This document shows positions 1-9,700 of a stretch of 64,000 nucleotides of DNA, in pieces; the stretch's first letter is position 1; every line of letters begins with the position of its first letter. The notes under the pieces were generated by a model. That model was not told the origin of the DNA and searched no databases. It worked only from the letters and a program-made list of their open reading frames with translations. The stretch lies in NCBI GenBank assembly GCA_025267735.1, contig CM046309.1:29272702-29336701 (forward strand), read 5' to 3'. The DNA comes from Mactra quadrangularis. Taxonomy: Eukaryota > Mollusca > Bivalvia > Venerida > Mactridae. A program made the translations under genes and the position numbers.

Positions 1-87
1 GTCAAGATAACAACTTGATATTAATATGTTATACACAATTTACGCACGGCAACTGATTACTCGTCGTGAAATACGTGGTTAAACGCC

Positions 88-182
88 ACTAAATTTTTTA
101 CTCGCCCGTCGGGCGATCAGAAAATGATTTTTTTGTCGCCCAAATTTAATTTTACTCACCTGGGCGAACGGGCGAGTGCTAA
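88..182. repeat. Short palindromic MITE, CGCCCG arms
   Basis: Inverted arms ACTCGCCCGTCGGGCG and GGGCGAACGGGCGAGT enclose a T-rich loop. A related pair of arms (CACTCGCC and GGCGAGTG) occurs near 16370-16430. The sequence lies in or beside the MTF1 intron. It is GC-rich against an AT-rich background. Confidence 0.55.
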
Positions 183-187
183 TTTCG

Positions 188-275
188 AAGACTGGCCCCA
201 CACTGGAATCGAAACCATGACCCCTTGATCAGTAGACAAGTGCACTACCAATGGAGCTAGCTGGACAGGCTAACC
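188..275 (-). repeat. tRNA-derived SINE head
   Basis: The reverse complement reads like a pol III tRNA promoter: an A-box-like TAGCTCCATTGGTAGTGCAC and a B-box-like GGTTTCGATTCC. Similar heads recur near 29590, 31970, 33480, 39715 and 57660 and define one dispersed SINE family. It is not a functional tRNA, because no clean acceptor stem or anticodon arm can be folded. Confidence 0.6.
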
Positions 276-677
276 CATTGATATATAGCACAATTATAGA
301 AATCTGTTGAAGTCAATATATGATTACAGCAGCAGAATAAAAATATCACTGCCACATAAAGATCAATGTATGATGTAATGTCTCATATATATACATGCAA
401 AATGGTTGGAAGGAAATTGAAATACTGTCAGCTGTTGAAGCTAAGGTAAAATATGCAGTGACGTCCTCTCACAGACCCAAATATCTAAATAAGTCCATAA
501 AAGGTGCATTGTACAGTATCCTGCAATTAATTCCCAACAAATATGTGACAGATTAATGTTAAAGCAATGCCATATTTCCTAAACTTCAAAATGTTGTCGG
601 TTTTTACAAACAAAAGAACCCTTTCCAGGGTTCCAAAAATCCTGAACTGCACAGCTTACAACCATGAGATATTTTAC

Positions 678-2931
678 CTTTATGTGTTTTCTTATGAGTT
701 TTCAAGTTACCAACAGTGCTATAAGTTCTTGTACATCCAGCATAATCACATTTAAATCTGAAAATTATATAATATTATAAGGTTCATATATATCTGTAGT
801 TTTTGAATAGGTTAAAATAAATATTAATAAAATTGCAGTGAAGTGTTAAATGTACTGACATAGCCCAAATGTCATCAATTTATTCCAACATTAGGCAAGT
901 GTGCCAAATATCAATAAAAACTCATTTCCTTAAAATTTATATGAGAAAATCTTAGTTGTTTAACAATGGCTTGTTATCAAAGCAAAGTACAGAAGATTAG
1001 GGCTTACAGTAAAACTCGGATATATCATACTCGCTGGACCATAGAAATAAGGTATGTTATAACCGAGGTATGTTATATCCATATAAAATACTAAGTATGT
1101 TATATATAAGGATGAAAAACGGGCCAGAAAAATTGGTATGTTGTAACCGAGTGTATGTTATAACCGAGTATGTTATATCCGAGTTTTACTGCACATTTCT
1201 GACTTCTGTTTTTTATTATGGCAATAAAACTTTACAAAGTTCACTGACAATAGATCAACTCACTATTGGAAATATGTTACAAATGTGGGAGTAGTTTTCA
1301 TAAATATGCAGTACTACTAGTATCAGTGGGTTTCAAACAGGGTTTTTTGACATACAAGCTACATTAAAAAAATCAAGTAAGTGGTTTACCTTTTAATAAT
1401 TTTAGTTTTATCATCAGGATTCTGACTTTCTATAGTCAATGTAACATGTGATGGATTCTCGGGCATATTACTATCACCTGGATTAATTTGCATATAAATT
1501 TGATCATCAGACAATGTGTTCTGTATATAACTGAAATAGTCAAGTAAAACATGATTTTATGAATTAACAATTTATGTTCAAAAGCATCAAAAACTTAAAG
1601 CTGTCAATCACAATGTCATTAATTGTTATTGACACTCCCATAAGAACAGGGTAATTTCTAAGTGACCAAGACAGAATCCACAGTAAGAATCACTTGATTC
1701 TACCCAAGTTTTTGGGATCCTCACATTCCCAGACACTGTGTTGAACCAAACTGGCACTGTGTGAGTTGCAGTTGACCACACTGTTGCATTCCTGTTAGCA
1801 ACGGCCACGATGGACCAAGTTGGCGATGGACCTTGTAGTTATTGATCGAGTATGTCACTAGTTGTAATTTGTACGGCTTGTTAGCTTATTAGAGTAGAAC
1901 CGGGTAATATCGGACTCTCTTGGTCTTGTTTTTCCCTGACTTGCTTATCACTTGTGGTTTCTATATAATTAACGGCATTCAGGTTACTATATAAACTGAA
2001 CCAGAGACCAGCTACAAAATATTCATTTTCTACCACAGTAATGCATTGAAATGGTGTGTTTTTACACTGCAATCAATGTCGTGTAGTATCGGACGGGTTG
2101 AGTGTAGTATCGGACATTCCTGTGGGCTTGTATCGAACAGAAAATATATCATCTGGGTTCATCAAACTGTAAGGATGTTTTAAAAAAATCCATTACTCAT
2201 ATGACAATTAGACCTAATGTTACAAGGCAGTAACCTGAATGAGGCGCGTTATATAACTGATACACAAGTCGGGAACAAACAACACCAAGAGTGTCCGATA
2301 TTACCCGCTCCTACTCTACCGTAAATTGAAAAGAGAGTGCTGTATGTTGCACTCCAAACATCCAATCAAAAACTTTGTTATAAAAATGCTTGCAGTATTT
2401 TGAAGACGTCAAAATATATATAAGGCTTGGGTTAATGTTTTTTCCGAATCTAATCATTATCGTCTATAATATTCAACAATTTTTAGAATTATTAGCAATT
2501 CAAGTTTGTGTCTGGAGAACCCTGCATGTCCGATAATACCCGGTTCTACTCTGGTGACAGGCACACAAGAAAACATGTTGACATGCCTTATTTGACCTGG
2601 TTTTAGAGCAGTAGCCTGAACTCACTAGAGTAAAGCCTGGAGGGACGTGTCAGGCTGCTGCAGTACAGTGAAGACTTGAGTCAATTAAAAGAAAGAGGTT
2701 ACAGAATAAATGGTACAACATTAAACAAAACAACACACACCCGATGGTATATCCATCTTGACTAAGATTGTCAACGCTGCCGTATATGGATTGGTGACTT
2801 TCGCCATTGGTCTCGTCAAAACTGTCTACGTTACTGGTACTGTATGAACAGTTTGAGTTGTCAAATGATACATGGGTAAAGCAGGAGGCATCCTGATGCC
2901 CATTATCGTCACAATCTTTACTCAAATCCAT
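678..2931 (-). CDS. MTF1: MTF1 metal-regulatory transcription factor, 5' exons (partial)
   Basis: Three coding exons are visible on the minus strand: 2931-2741, 1530-1390 and 757-678. Their splice phases are compatible (2, 2, then 1 leaving the window). The joined product has an acidic, Ser/Asp/Asn-rich N-terminus of about 60 residues, followed by SQDGYTIGYIQ, DDQIYMQINPGDSNMPEN and HVTLTIESQ. It then enters the first C2H2 zinc finger (FKCDYAGCTRTYSTVGNLKT, then HKKTHK). These blocks align with the conserved region preceding, and the first finger of, animal MTF-1. That nuclear factor binds metal-response elements and activates metallothionein and metal-export genes when zinc occupies its fingers. 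Fingers 2-6 and the activation domains must lie left of base 1; I found no candidate for the next exon in 1-677. The start is the first ATG of the exon at 2931. Both introns contain MITE-like insertions. Confidence 0.88.
1007..1191. mobile_element. MITE with CAGTAAAACTCGG termini (pogo/Tigger-like)
   Basis: The terminal inverted repeats are CAGTAAAACTCGGATAT and ATATCCGAGTTTTACTG. Internal repeats of the word TATGTTATAACCGAG lie between them. The left flank is TA; the right flank is CA, so a TA target duplication is not confirmed. The element lies in the MTF1 intron between 757 and 1390. The CAGT termini resemble pogo/Tigger elements, as do those of the elements at 19608 and 29266. Confidence 0.7.
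1891..2552. mobile_element. Non-autonomous inverted-repeat element, AGAGTAGAACCGGG termini
   Basis: The left end AGAGTAGAACCGGGTA with TATCGGAC and the right end GTCCGATAATACCCGG with TTCTACTCT are inverted copies. A third copy of the end sits internally at about 2289-2318, in the same orientation as the right end. Further GTAGTATCGGAC words follow the left arm at about 2078-2115. There is no coding capacity. The element occupies much of MTF1 intron 1. Confidence 0.7.
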
Positions 2932-4838
2932 GACGTTTGGAATAAGAGATGTGTTTTGTTGGCTAACACATCCCTTCGACCGATAACATTTAGAACTATT
3001 ATTTGTTAATCAGTAAGAGCAGCTAAAACCGAAACTCATTGAAAAACCGGTGTCTTTGCAATTTTCTCCCACTATTTCGCAATATATATCTAGAGTTGTC
3101 GTTCCTTCTACGTGTATATATTATTTTTGCAGTTATATGAAGATCCTGTACGACAACAAAGGATCGACGAACATTAAGTTCTATAAAAGTGATTTCCTAA
3201 ATGAAAAATTATTTAGATATTATCTAATACAAGAGGGTACTTTTTTTTAAAAATTTGATAGTTGTGGTTGTCTACTTATCAGCTTAACGACGTTTTATAA
3301 GGAAAACCTGCACACTGGGTCATATTAATTAGCTCTTAACTGGTTGCAACATATGTGAGAGAAGCCCTTTTACACCTTATCGCGCTAAGGCTATTTCAAG
3401 GCACTCTAATTTCATAACCTTTAAACAGACAGACATGCAACTTGGCCAAGTTATTATTGGATGACTGCCTTTCAGAAAAACCAAGTTGATCCCCAATCCC
3501 AGTTACTGGCAACGCTGGGGCGGAACAAAAAACGCAAAAAAAATGCAATTTTCGCTCTTTTTCAACCCCAACTTAGTTTGCCTTTCATTCAGTAATATTT
3601 TCCAAAATTGAAGTCTAAAGGGCCAGTTCTTTTCAAAGACCTAAAACATGTTTTCTTATCAGCATTTTGCGCCATTTCTCTGCACTAAATGATCCCCTTT
3701 TTCTGGCGATTAGAAGCGCGGCTCCCACTTCAAACCCCTGCATCAAGCGGGGGCATATCCCCCCTTCGAACCCCTGAGACATCTTTTGATAGGGGAGACG
3801 CGCGAAAAAGGGCACTTTTTTGGGACAACATTCCTAAAATGATATTCATTAAATCAAGGATCCTATACTTATACAGTATATGATCCTTGATTAAATCCAG
3901 TAAAAAATATACCAATTTCAAGAAGGTGGCGGTCATTTTGAAGGGGGTCCAGACACGTAAAAATGCGGGATTGACCAGTTTGGTGCTAATTAACTACATT
4001 GGTTACTGCAAAATCATGCAAATTTTTGATGATTTCAAAGTCCTAAATGATCAATTTGAGAAGAATTTAAATTTAAAATTTTGTCTTAATTGACCGTCAA
4101 GGGGTACTGTCTTGAACCCGGGTTGGATTTATAAATGTATCAATAATATGTCGATAATTTAATCCTTTAGTGTTTTGGCCGGATGGCAAAATTATGAAAT
4201 AGCCAAGTAAAAATCTTGTGTTTGATAACGGACTGTAAGATTCATTCCGATTGGACGAAGTGCGCGACCGTGACGCAACATTCTCGTGTGTGTCGAAAAT
4301 TCTTTATATCATAACAATTATAACAGTCAACTTAATTATGCATGGACGTGAGGCTGTACAAAGCATTTAAGTTTTGGCGAGAATTAAACTGACAGCAGTC
4401 CATTAAAATTAATAGATCGTGTATATTTATATAAATCTATTACATTCTATCCACATCGATTGACTTATTCAAGTTCTCATACTTCCTTAAAACCATTGTT
4501 CAGTGGAACACACTGTCATCTCATGTAGTCAGTGCTGACACCATCCAAGGACCCTATATAAACTATGTGTATAGTGTCCATGCACCATCCAAGAGGGGTT
4601 GCATTATTGATGATGTAGTCCTACATTTGTAAGTACTGTATCAAACTCTAAATTATCCTGACAATTACTAATCTCTCTTCAGAACATGTATAGTACTGTA
4701 TTTGTAAATATTGTAAACCTAAGGGCATTTTAAAGATTCTTTCTTTTTCTGGTAAGATTAGATTTTTTCAACTATTTTCTATCACACTAACAATTTCCCC
4801 TTGGAAGATTGAGTAGCTGATTGAGGGGCCTGGTACAT
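2932..4838. other. MTF1-RPS4 intergenic region, left part
   Basis: This stretch holds the putative MTF1 promoter just above 2931 and no recognisable coding exon. The small open frames at 3633-4093 overlap each other in several frames and show no family motif. A perfect short inverted repeat lies at about 3849-3895. The rest is AT-rich and featureless to my eye. Confidence 0.5.
3849..3895. repeat. Short perfect hairpin
   Basis: The arms TTAATCAAGGATC and its reverse complement GATCCTTGATTAA enclose a loop of roughly 20 bases. It could be a tiny MITE or a cruciform-prone sequence. No gene is associated with it. Confidence 0.5.
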
Positions 4839-4847
4839 GTAACTCAC
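4839..4847. repeat. Left target-site duplication GTAACTCAC
   Basis: This nine-base direct repeat is identical to 6244-6252 and sits immediately outside the ACGGACC foldback element. Joining the flanks through one copy gives a plausible empty site. Confidence 0.85.
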
Positions 4848-6243
4848 GGTACCGGGACAAAACGGACCATGAGACGAAACGGACCATGCCAAAACGGACC
4901 AAAGTAGGGACGAAACGGACCATATTTGTTGGACAAAACGGACCATAGTCGGGACAAAACGGACCATTGTCGGGACAAAACGGACCATAAGAAGAAATGT
5001 AATCATTATTATTATAAATTATTAATTGTGTGATTAATAACATTATACATATCTTTTATGTCTTAGTATAATTAAATTGTGTGTAAATAGTAATTAAAAA
5101 AGCCTCAATAGTGATTAACAGTTTTCGTGTTGTTTGTGCGTTGTTTTTAAGCTATACTGTGTCCTCCTCGGGACAAAACGGACCATTGTCGGGACAAAAC
5201 GGACCATAAGAAAAAATATAACCATTATTATTATAAATTATTATGTGTGTGATTAATAACATCATATATATAGTTTATGTCTTAGTGTAATTTAATTGTG
5301 TGTAAATAGTAATTAAAATAGCCTCATTTGTGATTAACAGTTTGCGTGTTTTTGTGCGTTGTTTTTAAGCTATTCTTAAGCTATTTTTAGCCGTTTCCTT
5401 GAGCTAATTAGCTAATACATCAGAGTGATTTAATTTGAAGTTGCTTTTATATTGTCCAGCACAGGTTCTTTCCTATAACTCTGGGAAATGATTATATGAT
5501 GACAAACTTGTTCCAGATAAATCATAATTACTTATACGCACAGTTACACAGATCATTCTCGTACCCAGAGGTTGTCATGATTATAGATAGTTTTTAAAAT
5601 TCTTATAGCTGCTGGGAACGATAATGACTCGTGATAAGAATAAAAAAAGGAGAAAAACTGTTATAATTATATAAGTACTTTATTATAAATTCATCATCAA
5701 TAATATAACAAAACATACTTATACTTATAATAATATCATTAATTATCAAATGTAAGGATATCACTTTGAAGTCAATAATTGTCATAAGTTTGATGTTATT
5801 GAAAAAAAAACAATGAAATAAACTAACAAAACATATTTTTCAATTAATATTAGATCTAATCAATAATTGTCATCAGTTTGGTGTTATTTAAGATAAGATC
5901 GAGTTTTCCATGAAAAAAAAATATAAAAAAATAACACAATTACTCAATAGCTATTATTGCAATTGTTTGCAAGGGTGAAATAAAGATCGATATCTTGTGT
6001 TTTGTTATGAAAAAATATCAATATTTTTACTCTTTACTACTTCAACTTTTATTTCATTAAATCAATATATTTATTGTCTAGTAATATAATCTATTTTTTC
6101 TTATAGTCCGTTTTGTCCCGACAATGGTCCGTTTTGTCCCGACTATGGTCCGTTTTGTCCCACAAATATGGTCCGTTTCGTCCCTACTTTGGTCCGTTTT
6201 GGCATGGTCCGTTTCGTCTCATGGTCCGTTTTGTCCATAATTC
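4848..6243. mobile_element. Foldback element with ACGGACC-array inverted arms (possible Mutator-like)
   Basis: The left arm (about 4852-4990) is seven variants of GGACAAAACGGACCAT with distinctive spacers. The right arm (about 6105-6236) is its near-exact reverse complement in mirrored order. The 9-bp direct repeat GTAACTCAC flanks the element at 4839-4847 and 6244-6252, as expected of a target-site duplication. An internal partial arm at 5168-5210 is followed by a second copy of the adjacent AT-rich segment. The interior has no transposase-like frame, so the element is non-autonomous. Long inverted arms and a 9-bp duplication fit Mutator-like elements, but assignment to a superfamily is an inference. 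Confidence 0.88.
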
Positions 6244-6252
6244 GTAACTCAC
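6244..6252. repeat. Right target-site duplication GTAACTCAC
   Basis: This is the second copy of the 9-bp direct repeat bounding the foldback element at 4848-6243. Confidence 0.85.
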
Positions 6253-6754
6253 AACTACTAAAATCCTACTAATAGCCATTGCTATAGATCGGGGATTTTA
6301 TATAAAATCCCTGCATAGATGAAGAAGCTTTTCAATAAATTAATTAAATTCAATTCAATTATTATGAACAACAAATAATAAGTAACGTGACAAAAACAAC
6401 TAATAATAGGTTTGAAAATAATTTATTGAACTTAAATAAAAGATATTTTTAATAATAACTGGGAAAAGATTATCATATTTCTCAAGACAAATGTTTATGA
6501 TTTCAATTTCAGAAAGTGTTATTTCAAAAATTCTATAAAAATTCGTTCAAATGTTTTTTAACAAAAGAATATTTGATTCTGAACCAGGACAGTTATAAAT
6601 AACGGTGTATATATTTCGTCATGAACGATGTCAGCATATTAAGTTTGAACCCGCACACTAAACTCAGATAGCAAATTATTCAAGATGTAAGCGACACAAT
6701 ATTTGGTTCCCCGCTCTAACCATTTAGCATATAATGAGCGCTTGAACCTACCTT

Positions 6755-6794
6755 TTCACCGGAACTACTTCCTTTTCCTCTCCAATATTCCAAC
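6755..6794 (+). promoter_or_regulatory. RPS4 core promoter / 5' TOP tract
   Basis: A pyrimidine run CTTCCTTTTCCTCTCC ends 12 bases before the RPS4 ATG. It matches the 5' terminal oligopyrimidine tract from which ribosomal-protein mRNAs normally start and which couples their translation to mTOR signalling. Two ETS-like words, CCGGAA at 6759 and ACTTCC at 6767, lie beside it. Transcription probably starts at a C within the tract. Confidence 0.65.
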
Positions 6795-9700
6795 ATGGTA
6801 GACTATATACTATTATAGCTTGCAAAATCTTATTGATCTCCCGTGATCGTCGATTAATTGTTGAAGTTATTGCTACATAAATGTTTTTATACAATCACTT
6901 TTCTATTTCCAAGCTTTATTATTTGTAGTTTGTAATTTATAGTGCGGATATTTGATTTATAAATTGTTCAGTCACCTGAATTTTTTTCAAGGCAATTTAG
7001 AATAAGCTGACATTTTTAGTGAATTACCTGAGATATGTTGTCTTGCAACTGAACGACTTATTTATTGCTTAATAAGATAGTGTTTCAACTTTAGTTTAGT
7101 GTAAAATCTTGTACAGATATTGTCACAAAAGAGTTATTTATTGAAATAATTTCCTCTGCACTGTTGGCAAGTATCATGAAGCTGTGTTATTTTTTTAGAT
7201 AACTATTGAGAACCATCTTGCTCTTCTTTTTCAGGGATACAGAGGCCGTCGTAAGCATTTGAAGCGGTTGGTCGCACCCAGAGCATGGATGTTGGACAAA
7301 CTTGGGGGCACTTTTGTAAGTTGGTTTATTTTATAGAAAATATTCGATTATTCAATTTAAAGTTACTGCAGTTAAGTTCCAGTTGTCAGATTTGTAATTC
7401 TTGACATTTCCCTTGTTTAATCATGATAAATGACTTAGTTCTGCTATGAATGATATACATTAGTAAGTTTATACATTCTGTGTTCTACTCACTAAAATCG
7501 CGTGCAAATCGGCCACAGGATGAATTTTCTCATATAAATACTTTAAAGTAGAATCAATCTCATGCCAATACCTATAGTAAAGCAGTTGTCAAATTAATGG
7601 CACCAGATCAGTTCATTTCATGTTTTCAAGAAGTAGTCATGTTTTCTTTTCTTCAGGCCCCCAAGCCAAGCTGTGGACCACACAAGTCCAGGGAATGCTT
7701 ACCCCTGATTGTTTTCTTGCGTAATAGATTGAAGTATGCTCTCTGTGCTGATGAAGTCAAGAAAATCGTTAAACAAAGATTGATTAAGATCGATGGTAAA
7801 GTAAGAACTGACACCAACTACCCAGCTGGATTTATGGGTAATTAACTTTTATATGAAAGGAATGTTTTTTTAAACAGAGATTGGAATAAGAGAATAGACC
7901 TTATTTGGAACACCTATTTAAGGGTTTTCTATCAGTGCACAGACAGTACAAACAAAGGTTTGTTAACATTATTCCTGAAAAGCACAACACAGACAAATTA
8001 GATTCTAATGTTCTTCGTACACACATTTCCATTGTGGCGATGAAATGTTATTTGTTCCCCAGAAAAAAACAAATATTTGAATTCTGGATAAAGTGTAATC
8101 AAACAACATTAGGCATATATCGAAGCATAATATGTTCATTAACATACTGTGTCAAATTTGTGCCAATATAAAGTCTTCTGACGGTCGCTGCTTGATTTTT
8201 GTTTTCATGTAGCAATACCAACAGTTGAAACATTACCTTTGAGGTAACAAGGCTTTTGATTTAATTATAAAGGAAAATACTTGATGACAACTGAATTTTT
8301 ACACTCTGTGAAATTATCAATAATCTTGACCAACTACTTAGTTCTAACAACCATTAAAATAGGTCAAACATTATGTAACTTGGAAAATATAGCAAAGGCA
8401 CTTGTAAGAAGTCCTCCATACTCTACTTTTCTAATCCTTAGTTCAAAAACTGAAGTTTTATACAAAACTGCATAGACACTTGTTTTGTCAGTGATATTAG
8501 TAATGCTTCTCCACGCACAAAAATATGTATGTAACTTTGGTCTAGTCTGGTATTATTGTTTACTATTGGATCATGTAATTTTTTATTCAAGCTGCTCATT
8601 GCTGCTGTGAAGTGCAAGCTGCTCATTGCTGCTGTGAAGTGTGCTAACTTAGCATGATGAAATTTCTGTTAACATTTGTTATTAACTTAATATGTAATTA
8701 AAGGTGGCCGAAGTACTGCTTATTAGTTTTATTAAATTTTGCCTTACTGATCTTACAATATATCATTTACTTGATTGAATATAAATCTCAGTATTTGTTG
8801 GCAACAATAGGCATATATCGAAGCATAGTTTGTCTTGTGACATACTTTGTCAAATTTGTGCCAATATAAAGTCTTCTGACGGTCGCTACTTGATTTTTGT
8901 TTTCATGTAGCAATACCAACAGTTGAAACATTATCTATACATACATAAAATGATACATAATCGTACAATGCGTTTGAAACTCACTAAGGCATTTAAACTT
9001 TGTCATGACATTTTCACCACCTTGTTTCTAATAAAAATGACTCGAGGTCTATTTATATTTACAGATGTTATCAGCATCGACAGAACCAGTGAAAACTTCA
9101 GATTATTATATGACGTAAAAGGTAGATTTACCATTCACAGGATCAAGCCTGAAGAGGCTAAGGTAAGAAAATAAAACACAATGCTATGTCCTAATGATTA
9201 TTAAGCCATGCTTGGCAATTACATTATTCTACAGTTAATGTTTTAACTACTCGGATATATTTTGTTAAGCTGTTTTTTTACCTTACTGAACAACAGTCAG
9301 TATAAGTGACATAATTATGTCTAGGATACCACTTGACAGCTTCCAAAATTTACATGAATTATAATAAAATATTAACAAGAATTAAATAGAAATAAGTGGC
9401 TTTAAGGACTGTTGATGGTGACTACTTTTCCAACCCTTTAATAACAAGCCTTCGATAATCATGATTGTACTATAATTTCAATATAGTTAAGAAAAAAATG
9501 TCAAAAAACTGCCAAAAAGATAAAAGGTTTCAAATCAACTGTCAGAATGTTATAGTTATATATATCGTTTAGTTTTAATTTGTGTAAGGTTCAATAATCT
9601 TCACAGATAAAACTTCAACCATCTATTATTGTATCATATAATTTTTTCAGTACAAGTTATGTCGTGTAAGAAAACAACAGACTGGACCCAAAGGTGTACC

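Noticed and set aside
188..275. tRNA gene on the minus strand, and similar heads at 29590, 31970, 33480, 39715 and 57660
   Set aside because: The same diverged head is repeated with a common non-tRNA body, which marks a SINE family.
4768..5043. Two overlapping open frames rich in GPFCPD and VRFVPTM repeats
   Set aside because: They translate the ACGGACC word array of a foldback arm. The same words are open in more than one frame, so the peptides are artefacts.
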